The notes under the pieces were generated by a model, which worked only from the letters and a program-made list of their open reading frames with translations, was not told where the DNA came from and searched no databases. DNA of 64,000 nucleotides. Origin: Atopsyche davidsoni. Lineage: Eukaryota > Arthropoda > Insecta > Trichoptera > Hydrobiosidae. Shown here one piece after another: positions 1 through 12,300 of the stretch. The position numbers and the translations under genes are program-made. The stretch spans positions 10,594,501 to 10,658,500 of the forward strand of contig JAILWY010000001.1 in assembly GCA_022113835.1 (NCBI GenBank), written 5' to 3'. Position 1 is the stretch's first letter; each line of letters opens with the position of its first letter.

Positions 1-1550
1 TCGTTTTTGTACTATATAATCCGGAACGTATGCATGGATGCGACTTTTAGCATGTCAATATAATTAATAAAATAATTACTGCATATAAATTAGACTGGCT
101 AAAAAAATGTTTGCAATTGAGAATACATTATAATTTTTACGAGCATGCACGAAGGAAAGTGCAGAATTCAGCTGTTATTAAATTTTACATAAACAAATAA
201 TGTATGCCAGAATGAAAAATATTTATTATTTATTAATTAATTTACTTCTAATTCAATAATGCAACAATTGTTCAGTGAATATATTTAACATTATGCAAGT
301 TGCAGTAACGCGGATTACTTAATAATCGTACAACAAGCCATGGAAAATATCTGAAAATTATATAGCTTATAATACCCGGAACATGTGAATTTCTCGTATG
401 GCAGTAGTTTTTGTTCGTGTTTTGTATACAGTTTTTTGCAAGTAGGTACACGTACAGCGCAAAAGTAATAATAGGACGTTGTCCTGGACTTGGCGCTTCA
501 ATGCATCGTAGATTGGCTGTCAGAATTTATGCAATCAGTATGAAATATAAATACAAATATTCCAAAAAGTGCATAACATAACTTGAAATTTTCTAATGGT
601 TATTTCAATTTTATTCTAATAATTGATAAAATACTGCATCGGTCATATGTCTTACGAATTTGACAGTATCTCTTAGGAGATAAAGAGTATAAAGATGTAT
701 TGTGTCATTATTTAATTACTATTCAAAACACTGCGCTATTTTTCTAAGATTTGCATTAAATTAAACCGGTCAGTCCTCGAATAATAAAAAGTAGTTCTAC
801 GTGATCCCGGGTTTTACTGAATTTCTATTGATATATATTTTAGATAAATTAAAGCATTTTATTATCTAAGTGCGCATAAAACGCCTCTAGCGGCAAGTAG
901 CAACACTATTCTGAAATAAAATCAAGGCATTCATTGAAAGTATCGCTTTTTTGTAAATTACATTAATATTGCTTTATTCAAATAAACTTAAATAATAAGA
1001 TGGAATGAATAGTTTAAATATTTGGATTCTGGCATTTCTGGCCTATATTGAATGATAAACATCAGAAACGTAAAAATACAAAGGGAATGTTCGCAGTGCT
1101 GTTAAAAAAAAAGATCATATGAAATTAGCTTTTGACTGTAAATTAAAAAAAATAAATGTCTCTTTATTTTCTCAAATTAAAAAGAAAAAATATATATTGA
1201 TTAGTGCCATCTATGAAAGAAAAGAATATTAATGCACTTTATTTGCTACTTCAAGTTATGAATCTGTGGTTTAGAAATACAACCATAGATGGTGTTAAAG
1301 TTTTATTCAACAATTGTAATAATTTCCCTTTGGGATGTATTATAAGAAAAAAAACCATGCCAATGAATAGAATACACTAGAAAGAGTTCATTTCATTCAA
1401 ACACATAAAGATATATTTTTTATCGTTAAAAGTATTATTTTATTTTTGTTTACTCTCCTGGTTATTATTAAGTCAATCCGGAAAGAATTCATTCCTACGT
1501 CACGTTTTTTGTTTACTAAATATAAAACTCTGACAGATTACATTTTTTTC
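1..1550. other. AT-rich intergenic sequence
   Basis: No gene or element is recognised. The sequence is A/T-rich with homopolymer runs. Two short patches of mixed composition stand out. One lies near 470-545. The other, near 870-905, contains CTCTAGCGGCA and loosely resembles a CTCF core. No frame longer than about 60 codons is present. Confidence 0.6.
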
Positions 1551-1725
1551 CGGAGGCCCGTAAGAGAATTAGTGTCGGGTAATTGTTAAACAAACGCCGG
1601 GACTCGGATCATTAATACGGCCGAGGGGCGGTCCAGCGCCTGATCTCCGAGGGTGAACGCCTCAAACTCCATCCCCGGGCAATCCGTCAAGTCGGAGGGG
1701 AGTGCAGAGCCTGCGTTGAAATTGA
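1551..1725. promoter_or_regulatory. GC-rich island 1, candidate cis-regulatory element with Fox-like site
   Basis: This CpG-containing block interrupts AT-rich DNA. It contains GTTAAACAAAC at 1585-1595, matching the forkhead (Fox) binding consensus, next to homeodomain-type TAAT words. A 69-codon frame starts here but runs on into AT-rich DNA and resembles nothing known, so I do not treat it as a gene. A regulatory role is inferred only from base composition and motif content. Confidence 0.35.
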
Positions 1726-3394
1726 AAAACAAACTTATTTTTTTCTATAATTACGCGCGTTGTGTATTTTTGACTGAGCGATGTCTACTGATTGCATCTA
1801 GTGTACCTGTGCAATGTTCTATAATATTTTCTACGGAAATTAAATCAAAAAATTTATGTTAATACCCGAGTCATATATTCTCCAATTAGAGTATTATATA
1901 CAAATATTACAGCTTCAAAACAAGATGGATGTTTTATATAATGCATAAAATAACCTTACTATTTAGTTTCTTTATAAAAATATTTTTTTCTGAGCAATCC
2001 AGCTCTGTTGATTTGTAAGTAAGAATTTTACTTATAACTTAATTTCATTGTATCAATACAATTTTTTTAGTTATCACTTGTAGCTATTAAAAAATTAAAT
2101 ATGATTTTCTTTAAAAACAAGTTTCAGTATATTATTTTAAAATAATGACACGTTATGCCAAGAAGCGTTGAAAGATGCTGGGAGTGAATTTTTGAGCAAA
2201 ATAGTAGTAATTAAAGAGATGCACATTAGCTAATTTTTTTATTATTCTGCTTTTGGCCTATCAAAAGCTTCTGATAGTTTTTAATATTATTGGGCATATA
2301 AACACCGTCCAAATTCAAATCTTACACGCCTTTTAATATACTTTCTGAGGTGTAATAAATTATTTAATTCTAAATTACAAAAAACTTAACAACTGAGGTA
2401 TAATAACGGACGTCATAGGGTCATCATTTCCGAACCCCGCCTCCACCGGTCTCCCTATTATTCCATAATTGGATTATCTTTGGAAGCTCTGTGAGGCTAA
2501 AGCTTCACAAAAGCTCAAATATCAACAATCAGAAATCAAATCTAGCTCCCAGCTTCCTATGTCATTAACCAAATCATTATAAAAGGATCATTAAATTGTT
2601 AAGTATTCGGGAAACCATTTATCTTACTTCAGTTGTTACTGCATTTCTTCTGCGCTCCTGAGAACTTGTCATATCTTTTCATTCTTCGGGATTGAGATAT
2701 CATTATTTAATGAGCCTCTTTAATACGAGACTATTCTATTCATGTATCATTAGGAATAGATTGATATTGATATTATTTATTATATAACCCAACATACTTC
2801 ATTTGTAACGCCGACAAAGAACATCTACCTTGAGTTGTTTATATTTAAGAATAAAGAAATGGTATCATTTGAAGTGAGAAATAAACTTCTTTCTTATAAA
2901 TAACATCGAAAGGTATTTAATTGATCAAATCTCCAAACTTGATACAATTCATTTTTAATTACTGTACGTGGTGTTGCTACATTCTTTTGTAAAAATGTTA
3001 TCTACACATCCTAATTTTAAATAAAATAATATTTTTCCTTGTACAATTAAGTTGTTTTCATTATATATTTTCTCAAGTTTGTTGGAAATTAATTATTCAT
3101 TTCAATTTATCATACGAAATCACCAAATTTCATTTTATAAATATTTATTTTACTTCGTTTTAAGATTATATATATATATTAACACAAAAAGTGAATAATT
3201 CAAATGTTTCGCAATATTAATTATTATGTAATTCGCATTCATATAATTTATGCATTCACCAGTTAAAAAAGTAGCACGCACTTCGAGTTCAACTCTTTTT
3301 TCATAACAACAAATGCAAAATGCAGTTCTAACGGAACCGGTTGCCAGTTTTTTTGGCCATAAAAAAGCATTCAAAAAACTCATTCACGTGTCCA
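1726..3394. other. AT-rich intergenic sequence
   Basis: Nothing is recognised apart from a small mixed-composition patch near 2405-2460. Short TATA repeats occur near 3168-3180. Confidence 0.55.
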
Positions 3395-3690
3395 GTCTCT
3401 GCAGATCATTCACCCACGCGCGGTGCAAGCGGTCGTCCACATGCCTGCCGGTTGCATAAGCCTGCGAATTCGCCATTTTTTGCCCTAGGCATTAGTCCAG
3501 GTAGGCCCGCGAGCCGGCCAGAATGAGAGTGTCGAATCGGCCGCACTTGGGCGGGGCTGCAGACCAGCGCCAGTTTCAGCACCGGGCGAGGTCTTCTCAG
3601 CTGCCTACACACGGTTACAAACCAATAGCGTCCTCTTTGCTTTGTCAATCTTTTAACAAAACTATTTAAACCCAAAACAGGAGGAAGCGT
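3395..3690. promoter_or_regulatory. GC-rich island 2, candidate promoter or enhancer
   Basis: About 300 bp are rich in CpG. They contain a GC-box-like GGGCGGGGC near 3551, a CCAAT-type word (ACCAATAG) near 3620, a Zelda-type CAGGTAG at 3498-3504, and an Abd-B-type GCCATAAA just upstream near 3357. Frames of 61 and 89 codons are open on opposite strands here, as expected from the low A+T content rather than from coding. The piggyBac-like element begins four bases after the end of the island. Confidence 0.35.
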
Positions 3691-3693
3691 AGC

Positions 3694-4379
3694 TTAACAC
3701 ACTAAAGCCGGGGCGGGTACTAGTACCCGTTCCGCGGACTGCTGCCTGAAAAAAAAAAATTTCAAAATTCTTTTATTTTTCATCAAGTTTATTACAATAG
3801 AGTGTTTGGCTATCCCCGTCCTGCGCGCAGGTTTCGGGGCTTTTAATGTGGTAGCGTACATGATTTACTGTGGTTGTGATATTGTGTTAGGCAGGGAAAA
3901 TGAGTGGGAAAAACCCTTTATTCGCATGTGTTTATGTGTAATAAATATGCCTGCCTGCTGCGTGAAGGCGGGGCGCATATTAATACGTTTTTGAATGTGT
4001 TAACTCTAAAAGCGGCAGAAGGTCATTTTATTCTTTTATTCTTTACAGCTCGAAATGTTTGTTTAGGACTCGTCAACGTTACTTCTACCAATACTGTCCG
4101 GTGATTCTGAACAAAGTGACAACGAAGAAGTGGAGTGGTCAGAGAATGATAATACTCCAATTATTGAACATTTTTTAGGACAAAGAGGTGTTGTTGTGAT
4201 GCCAAGTAATCCGCAAAGTGTGTATGAAGCGGTTCAACTTTTCATAGAAAACGATTTATTTGACTACTTGCAAATCAAAGAGTGTATAGACTAGATTTCA
4301 CACGGGCAATTTTACACGAATTTCGTCCGCTTCGCACATCAGTTTAGTCAATTTGGTACCCGCCTAAAGTGTGTTTTAA
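3694..4379 (+). mobile_element. Non-autonomous piggyBac-like element, 686 bp, TTAA at both ends
   Basis: The element starts and ends in TTAA (3694-3697 and 4376-4379), the obligatory target duplication of piggyBac transposons. After the left TTAA comes CACACTAAAGCCGGGGCGGG (3698-3717). Reading inward from the right TTAA on the opposite strand gives AACACACTTTAGGCGGGTAC. The two share CACACT, TAAAG/TTTAG and GCGGGTAC, so they are imperfect terminal inverted repeats. The interior carries a transposase relic (4067-4294) but no complete transposase. It is therefore an internally deleted copy that would need a full element elsewhere. The terminal repeats have diverged, which suggests age or different end sequences. 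Confidence rests on the combination of TTAA, related ends and the relic. Confidence 0.72.
4067..4294 (+). pseudogene. Relic of piggyBac-like transposase N-terminus
   Basis: An open frame of 75 codons ends in TAG at 4292-4294. It begins directly after TTTAG, which could be a splice acceptor. It starts with an acidic segment (SGDSEQSDNEEVEWSEND) followed by a conserved-looking stretch that includes GQRGVVVMPSNP and VYEAVQLFIENDLFDYL. Acidic N-termini followed by a G-x-P-x-NP and 'lF..dll..i' pattern are characteristic of the start of the DDE_Tnp_1_7 (piggyBac) domain. Everything downstream, including the catalytic aspartates, is absent. The right terminal repeat follows within 85 bp. I infer an internal deletion that left only this N-terminal piece. 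No function is expected. Confidence 0.6.
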
Positions 4380-4774
4380 TTACCGATCGGTTGTCGTTTA
4401 TGTTGTGACGTGTTAAATAAATGTAAGGATGCAGTGCTTTAGTGACGTTTTAAGCTGGTATTTTATTTCGGATAGCTTAAAACCATTAAAAAAATATTTA
4501 TAGGTCAAATACAGTAGAGGTTTTAAATTTGATGCTGATTTGTTATTTGCTAAACGTTTAAGCTAATTTTTATTTGAAGGCTCTTCAATGACGTTTGTAT
4601 TAAAAATTAAACCATACTGTTGCAGATATAAGTGCTTAAATTATAAAAAAGACACATTGGAGTATTCACAGTTTTTTCAATGTAGCAAATCATTCATATG
4701 TTAAAGAGATTTTTCAGCACATGTGTTTTCGGTACTTCGACAATGGTGGTGCTGAACAGAATAGGGTCGATCAG

Positions 4775-4925
4775 TGGTGCTGAACGCGCTAGACCCCAGA
4801 AGCACGTATGGAAGTCGGCGATAATTATCATCTCGTTAGTGATTAATTACCTGGGCCCTGACGGGCGCCGCGGTGAGCCACAAAGGCAGCCGGGCTGCCT
4901 CAGATGTGAGAAACTTTTTGAGGTA
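4775..4925. promoter_or_regulatory. GC-rich island 3 with homeodomain-type sites
   Basis: The block contains GTGATTAATTACC near 4839 and an ATAATTATCAT word near 4821 (homeodomain cores). These are followed by a GC-rich stretch (ACGGGCGCCGCGG near 4860). An 83-codon frame spans it but shows no recognisable domain. Confidence 0.3.
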
Positions 4926-6189
4926 ATTTACCGGTTAATTTTAAATTGATCGACGGATCCAGGATTCTTATTTGTGACGTTGGACCGTGTTTTTAATTGA
5001 TTGTAATTTGATACTTCGATGTAATGCTCGATGCTTTATCGTTAATAACCAGGAACAAGGTAGAATACTTTTGTTTTCAACAAACGTTGCAAAAGTGAGA
5101 AATCCTACTTCACCATGCCACTTTAAACATTTGATCATCAAAAAACTGTTTATAGTATAGTAGTATTTTAGAAGACACATGTGTACAAATTTATTAAAAT
5201 TTTGTATTATTTTGAAAGCAAAAAACCCTTGTATAAATATATTAACATACATTCAAGATTCATGTCACTTTTTAAAACAAACATAATTTAAAAAAAATGG
5301 TATTACCATATTATTATAAATGAGACGTTTAGTATAAATTATAGCACTATTAAAATAAATTATAAATTCTTTAAACACTTGAAGTTAAGTAAATATTGTT
5401 TTGAATAAAGTTTATACGATTTGTAAGTGTAGGATATTTTTTTGTTGAAATAGTTCTCAATAGCTGAAATCCATTGATACTCGTACAACAATTCGACCTT
5501 GTTAAAAACAAGAAAAAAAACCACCACTCATTACTTTCATTCGGTTTAATTATTCAATCTAATAAAGCATTTAATTTAAATTAGAACTCATTCATCTGTC
5601 AATACTACTTAAAGATATGCTCAGTAGCAATTGGTATCATAAAGGATGTCATTTTTTACTTCAGATAAAAAAGTACCGCCAGCCGACGGAAATAAATCAA
5701 TGATTGGGAAGTGAAAAAGAGATGTCAACATTAAGGTTGTTATCGAACATTAAAACGAATTAATCAATTTCTTAAAAATACGTAACCAAAAAAAATACAC
5801 CCGTAAAAACCTAAATATTTGATAACATTTTGAAATGCAAGTGTTAAAAATATTTCACAACTTGGTTGATATTAAATCTACAGAAAATAGTGATATCATC
5901 ATCTATCCATTTCTCCGAGTCTTTGCCTTTGTCTTTGTACTTAAAATAAAAATAACATCAGAAGTTAAAGTATTGTTGTATACAAAAAATTAAATATCAC
6001 ACATTGAATGTAGTATTAATGCAATATCAAATTTCAAACATTTTCAAGGACATTTTTAATATAAACGGTAGAGAAATAAATTATAAAAAATTGAATAGTT
6101 TTAGGAGTATATTTTGTGAAACCTCTTTTGTGTTATTAAGAGGTCGATATTTTTTAATATATTTATCCCATTTTTTTCCCAATAAAATT
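4926..6189. other. AT-rich sequence with one small patch
   Basis: Mostly featureless. A short mixed patch at 5675-5720 contains ATCAATGATTG (5696-5706), similar to Pbx/Hox composite sites. Frames of 94 and 63 codons in this interval are low-complexity and judged fortuitous. Confidence 0.5.
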
Positions 6190-6320
6190 CATTAGAAAGT
6201 TACCCCAACGGGATGTAAGAGTACCAAGACATCTAATAGAGGCTACTTCGAAATTGCCCTTCCAATTTACGAGTCTAGAACAACCCGAAGGCGGGCAGGA
6301 ATCCACTCTGATTCATAAAC
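6190..6320. promoter_or_regulatory. GC-enriched island 4
   Basis: This is a short block of mixed composition (TTACCCCAACGGGATG near 6200, GAAGGCGGGCAGG near 6288) between long AT-rich stretches. No frame or known motif is decisive. It is listed as a possible conserved element on composition only. Confidence 0.22.
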
Positions 6321-7439
6321 GTTTTTTTTTCGACCCTTATCAAAGGAATTACTTTGGCGGTGTTCCGTAGTGATGAAAGTATTAGGTAGTCGTAATAATA
6401 CGGCTAGAAACAGTTTTTTTTAAATACATATAGTAAGTATAAAATTATCTATAATGCAACAAAAAATATCGACTGTTAGTTGATTTCGTTTTGCTAAATC
6501 ACCAATACACGATTTAGGTGTGGGTAACAATGTTTAGTGATGTCATTGTACTATATGTAGCCTAAAAGTTTAATTTATATTTATTAAATCTCGTATAAAT
6601 CATAAGACAACCGAAGACGAGTTGTTTTAGTAATGTAATAGTTGATTTCTTTAGAAGTTTGTGTAAAATGGGAGGTGCTTTAGAATATGGTTTCAAGGGG
6701 ATTTAATACTTATTTAGAGCGTGATATGATTTAGTCATTAATAGTTCAAATATTTTTATTGAATACTAATTTAATTGAAAAGGCAAATATAGTTGTTTCT
6801 AAAAATGTCTTATGTAGTCATGTGTTTAATCAAGAAAATAGCAATGACTATAAGCTGGCTTTTTGAAATCAGATCACCTTTAAAATAATGAACAGTAATA
6901 TAATAAAATACATACCATGATATCATATATTTTTCCTATGATTCAAAAATTAATGTGGACAATGCAGTTAGTATTTTATAAACAGATTTGGAAAGAGTAA
7001 TTTTTAATAATTATTCTCATCTATAATAATTTTATACATTAACAATTAATCAAAATTTGCAATATTACTTATAACCAATTTTTTTAAATAATAATTCCAT
7101 ATTAGCAAAAAAGAATTAAAAAGCGTATTTGCAAATGAAAAGTGTATTTGCAAAATAAATTAATTTTGCTGATATTAACGAAACTTTGAATAGGCACATA
7201 TAGTAATAAATGTTGTTATACATAAATAAAATTTGTATTTCACGTTGGTAAAAAGTATATTTCTGTAGTTTTTTTATCATAAATAACAATGGTGCTATAA
7301 TTCCTCTCAAATTAAAATAAATACTGATATCGATTCAGAAAAAATCATCTTAAATAATTGGTAAATTCTAGTATAATTATTACACAAAAGTGTGAAATTA
7401 TAATTGGCTGTAAAAAGCACTTCAGTAATTCGTTTCCTT
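6321..7439. other. AT-rich intergenic sequence
   Basis: No gene, repeat or element is recognised. Homopolymer A/T runs are common. Confidence 0.55.
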
Positions 7440-7690
7440 CCTTATAATTATTGCTCCTTCCAGCGGGATCTACCCGCTCCAGAGATTTATAACGGCGGCA
7501 ACTAATTCATTTTAGGGGTTGGAGTAAAACCCGAACCTAGAATTACTAAAAACGGTAGGATGGGACGACTGGGGGTTCAAATATTCGCTGAAATTTATTT
7601 GCAGCGATATCTCATACCTCAAGAGCTGTTACTTTCAAGACGTCTCTGTCGACCCACAGGTGCAAATTGCCATAAATTTGCGAAGACGTT
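7440..7690. promoter_or_regulatory. GC-enriched island 5, Hox- and E-box-type sites
   Basis: The block contains CACAGGTGCAAATT (7655-7668), whose core CAGGTG is the Snail/Zeb-type E-box, directly followed by GCCATAAA (7669-7676), an Abd-B-type posterior Hox site. The same 14-base word recurs at 44182-44195. A small foldback AGCGGG/CCCGCT lies near 7472-7488. A regulatory role is inferred. Confidence 0.35.
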
Positions 7691-7708
7691 ATTTATTGCG
7701 GACTAAGC

Positions 7709-7733
7709 AAACAATCTTGTTCAAAGATTGTTT
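7709..7733. repeat. Short perfect hairpin, 10-bp stem
   Basis: AAACAATCTT (7709-7718) pairs perfectly with AAGATTGTTT (7724-7733) across a 5-base loop. Each arm contains a Sox-type AACAAT core, so it could also be read as inverted Sox sites. It is too short for a microRNA precursor. Confidence 0.5.
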
Positions 7734-8479
7734 CATTTTAATCAAAAGGGGGTGGATATTTCTCAATTCTACAGGAAACTGGGTATTTATTACTGTCACC
7801 TTTCAGGATAGAGACCTCCCTGAGAAAGCTTATAAGTTTATTTCGTGTTGTAGTAAAAACATTTTTTATAGGTATCACCGTCATTATTTTGCTAATCGAT
7901 TTATAAAATTAAAACAAAAAAATGTATTATTTTATAACAGGAAATAATTATCTATACGTCTATCGAATGTGTAAAAAAATTCCATGAAGCTAAATTGAAT
8001 ATTTTTATTTGAATACAATGGATAATATAAATCTCTGTTTTAAATATAAAAAAACAGTTTTTTGTAGCTATATACTACTCGTTTTAAAAAAATATATAAA
8101 AATTTTATAAATTGTTTAGCAAATTATTATTCATAAAACTTTGATCACTTGTTGTGACATTGTTCATTTTGATTGTCAAGTTTTGATATTTTTATTAATT
8201 ATGCAATTTTAATGGATTGTTTTTATAAATTTAAATTAAAGGTATTTACGGGATACAGGTCGCCAAAACATGCAAACAGGAAAACAAAAGTTTTGGTAAA
8301 TTTTCTTAAAATTTTTATTAAAAAAATTATATTTTTGTTAATTTTTGCAAAAATGAAAACAAAACTCTCTCTACAGCAAAATCTTGTAAACATAAAGTTT
8401 TGAATATAGTGCATAATTTTTCAATTTTGATTAAATGCTTTTGGTAAGTATACTTTATCCTTATCACTTGAATCTAATT
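7734..8479. other. AT-rich intergenic sequence
   Basis: Only very AT-rich, lysine/phenylalanine/isoleucine-coding low-complexity frames are present. Nothing is recognised. Confidence 0.55.
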
Positions 8480-8665
8480 CGGGTAGTTTTAGGGAGTGGG
8501 ATAGAAGAAGGCAGTGTCTGTGCGAGGAAGTAGGACGGCTGTAGTGGAACGAAAACATGAGAAACAATATTCAAATGGCGCGAGCCAATCAAAGCACGAG
8601 TTTCGGCAGCTGCGCAGTGCCCATTTCCGGAAAAAGTACCTTCGGATCCTGGAAAGTAATCTTCA
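8480..8665. promoter_or_regulatory. GC-enriched island 6, CCAAT-type word
   Basis: This island contains CCAATCAAAG (8585-8594), overlapping CCAAT-box and TCF-like sequences, plus TGCGCAGTGCCC near 8611 and ATTTCCGGAAAA near 8623. A promoter is possible, but there is no clear TATA or initiator pair. Confidence 0.3.
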
Positions 8666-10019
8666 AACTTTGTTTCGTAGCTATTAATTCAATACGTTTT
8701 GTCAAAGATTTACTCATCGCTGATTTAGATCAAGTTTCTAAATGACTGACAAATCAAAACAATGAACATAAAATGAATTAAACACGACAGTGAAATTACC
8801 CGTAATAAATAAATATTTTTTTTTTATTAGATATTCAAAGTAAAATTTTATTTTTTTTATACAAAATCAAGAATAAACTACGTGTGTGTGTGTGTAAATA
8901 TATATTTCGGATCAATCGTCTTTTCTTAAATATATTTTATATTCTATGTTCTAATGTTTTCCTCCTAAAATATATTTAGAATCGCTGATAAATTAACTAA
9001 TTATATTGTATATATGTAAGAAGGCTAGTGATATACAGCAACGATCATTAGATGTAAGGTTGATCTAGGTTATGGTAATATAATGTTCAAACCTTTTATA
9101 TAAAAACCTTGACCAATTTTTTTAATTCTTGCTACTTATACTACGTTTTGATACATAAAATTGATGAAATAATGTTCTTTATAAAAACTCACAGATTCAG
9201 CATTCTCCTAAGATATTAGTATCATAATCTATTCCTTTCAAATATAACTAATTAGTGATCGATTGAAAATGATAAATGCCATATGAATTATTAATAAATT
9301 TGTAATGCAGATTAAATATTATTTTTGCCATTTTTTGAAAACATTTATTCATTGAAAAAATATTCATCCCGACTTATAATTAGTCAAAATTTTAACGGGT
9401 GATTCAAAAGTCTAATGTATACCGATAAATGTAAAATGTGACATAGCATTATAATTTTTCTAATATCTTAGAGATAATGGCTTTTGTGTTATTCATATTT
9501 GATAATGGGTTAGAAGTGACATTTTTACATAAACTTCACTTTTCAGTAATTTAAGCATTTAATACTTATTTATCATCTTTCTTGGTAAATACTACGTTTT
9601 TAATCACCAGCTTACATACTTTTTCTATTTTATCTATTGATCTATTATTTTTATAAATATGACTGTAGTAAAGTGTGGATGACTATTTTAAAATAACGTA
9701 TACTATCACTTTTTTGTTGAAAGCTCGTCAAAATATTTGATATCCATATAAATACAAATCGTGCCTTTCGTTCGCAAATAAAAAACTTATTTTACGGATT
9801 TATTCATGTTTATCTTCTTTATTTTATTTACAATTATTTACTGTGACATGTATCCAATTATTAAAAAAATTGATGAAGAATTAATATTTTGATAAAATCA
9901 TATAAAGTATTTGTAGTTTTTGATCCATTCTGTACTATTATTTGCAATCTTCGATTATAAGACGATAAATCTTTTATCAGAATTCGACTAATTGAATACG
10001 AAATCTAATATAATTTATT
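8666..10019. other. AT-rich intergenic sequence with short (GT)n
   Basis: A short GT repeat lies at 8881-8896. No gene or mobile-element terminus was recognised. Confidence 0.55.
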
Positions 10020-10530
10020 GTAATATATTCTGGGCTCAGAGAGATTAATAATCGCCGCCATTCTTTCCCAATAATATCTTGCATTAATAGGATGATCGAA
10101 TAATATTACAAAAATATCTCGGCATGGGCAGCATTTAAAAGAAAATAAATACAAAAAAACACATCCGAATACGAATAACGACCCGATATGTTTCTTGTAA
10201 TTTTTAACGTCTTTTGATGTTGATTTAAAATTACCACTTAAAGTTAATTTGATAATACGATTTTTTATATGTGAAAAATTATTTCGGCAGCGATCGTGGT
10301 TTTCGCAATTAATTATCTAGACGCCATTTTCTCGCTTTTGCGAAATCACAATCCATGTAAGTGCGCTGCGGCCCGGAAACGGGTGAATTTTGTTCTTAAT
10401 GCGCTAAAAAATCGCAGCTGGCTTCGAAAAAGGTTTTAACGTTGCGAAAGCTTCTTGTTGTATTCTGCCATCGCTGGGGTCAGAAATAAATGGGACTGCG
10501 AGGAGAGCAGTCTGTTATTCCGCGGAACTT
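10020..10530. promoter_or_regulatory. Long island 7, Polycomb-response-like and Runx-like words
   Basis: Two sub-blocks flank an AT-rich gap. The first contains GCCGCCATT (10054-10062) and the second ACGCCATTTTCTCGC (from 10321). Both include GCCAT, the core of Pho/YY1 sites found in Polycomb response elements. A Runx-like CGTGGTTTTCGC occurs near 10295, beside a homeodomain CAATTAATTATC. The function is inferred from motifs only. Confidence 0.33.
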
Positions 10531-11189
10531 CCGTGGTAAAAGTTTACAGAAAATTACTACTTATAAAAAAATATTAAGTAAATGGAATTATTGCTGTAAA
10601 GTACATGAAATTATGGCAGTAATTAGCTATACGTGAGGCTTTTTGTTCGACCACTCACACGGCTAAGTATCTACATCTACTGTATTTCTTTGTTTTTTGG
10701 TATTTAAATGCATCGCTGTCCTCTCATTTAATAACCATAGTTTAAATTGCTATAATAAATTATACTGTTGCAGCCATACTGAGAAAGTGAACTTTAAGTC
10801 GTTGTCCGTGTTGGTATGTGAAATGTATCGTATTTATTATTTTCCGAAAATCAGTTAATAAGAAATTGTTACAAAAACTCTTTAACGTTACAAGTTATTG
10901 TAAAATCTAAATTTAAGGCGATTTTATGTTGATATTGCATTTTTTTTGATTACAAAGTTACTGAAATGTTGCTTATTTTACAATTTCGCTGTATTTATCA
11001 TTTTGAAATTTTACACTATCGCATAAATAATAGTTTATACATATTATACATATACACACATTATTATTTCTGTCAAAAAGAAAATAAAAAATATTTTTCT
11101 TTATTGCACAAATTTATTTGGTTTTCAAATTGAAACACGTTTTTTTTCACCAATTTTTGTTAATATCAGACGTATAAAAAGTTCTTCGT
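10531..11189. other. AT-rich intergenic sequence
   Basis: Nothing is recognised. Confidence 0.55.
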
Positions 11190-11415
11190 ATGTTAATCAA
11201 AGCATTGTCGCGCTTGTGTCCGAGGTTCGGACCCTCAAAGTGGGTAAACAGTATGGTTGTATGGCTGTATTTATGTGATGGAATAAAAACGTTTCGACTG
11301 AAAGATTTTGAATGCGCCACTATTTATTTCACCCTCCCGAGCCGGCCTCCGATTGGTCGGCGAGAATATCACCTGTCCTGACTGTTTTACCCCTAACGTC
11401 CGCGCGCAAGGTTAA
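11190..11415. promoter_or_regulatory. GC-rich island 8 with CCAAT and forkhead words
   Basis: It contains GTAAACA (11244-11250, forkhead core) and GATTGG (11351-11356, CCAAT-box complement) in a CpG-rich context that ends in GTCCGCGCGCAAGG near 11398. Overlapping frames of 63, 77 and 73 codons start here in different phases, arguing against any one of them being a gene. Confidence 0.33.
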
Positions 11416-11999
11416 AATAATGTACCTTTGGTATAAAATTAATGTTAATAAATTTAATTTAGCGTGTGCGGGGTTTTTTAAAACTTACTATAACAAAAAC
11501 CTGTTCTCGGTCGATTGTTTTGATATCAAAGGCTGTAGTTTTTAAATATACTTATATGCTTATAACATTTTACAGTGGATTGAAACAATTGCTAATTTGG
11601 ATTTTGTATAAGTCTAATAAAACAGCGACAAATACTTATAATTTTTTTTATTGTGGTCTCTATTTCTTAGTAGGTAAGGAGGGTTAAAGCCTCTGAGTTG
11701 TAATTGTTTCAGTCTAAAAATCTTTCGTGCGTAAAGTTTACAAAATAAAATGCCATTGAGCAAACGTAAAACTTGTTCATTTTATTCACCAGATATTTTG
11801 TAATTTTATGAAATGAATGATGCATTACGCCTGCCTGTGCAATGAACAAAGGATGTTATCTCAATAAATTATAAACACTTTTGAAGAATCTGTTTCATCT
11901 CACGAAAAGTTAAGGATTTAAAACCAGTAAAAACATACTAAAATATTCCGATACGTCTGCAAGATAAATAATAATGTCTTAATTTTTCTAAGCCCGGTT
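11416..11999. other. AT-rich intergenic sequence
   Basis: No feature is recognised. Confidence 0.5.
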
Positions 12000-12300
12000 T
12001 TGACCCATAAACAAATAATGTAAATCGATCATATCGTGTCGAGCAATCGAAAGGTGTACCAGAAATAGAACAAAACATCGTTCTTATCGACGCCCGCCGG
12101 GTTGTTATCCCTCAGCAAATTTAAGTATTCCGCGTATGTTATAGAACTCATAGAAGTGGTCCCTCGGGGCTCTCTCTCGGACCTCCTGATTTGGCAATTT
12201 TAGAAGCTAAAGCCGCCGCATTAAACGCACCTCGCGGATATTTGAATAGGGTAGGCGGTGTAACATCCCTCGCCTCCTTATCGAAGATTACTACCTGTTA
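12000..12300. promoter_or_regulatory. GC-rich island 9 with Zelda-type site
   Basis: About 300 bp have mixed composition, including ATCGACGCCCGCCGGG near 12088, a GA/CT run CTCTCTCTCGGACC near 12169, and CTACCTG at 12291-12297 (CAGGTAG on the minus strand). No long frame crosses the block. It is a candidate regulatory element. Confidence 0.33.

Noticed and set aside
9396..9415. ACGGGTGATTCAAAAG resembles some mariner-type ends
   Set aside because: No inverted partner and no flanking TA duplication could be found nearby.
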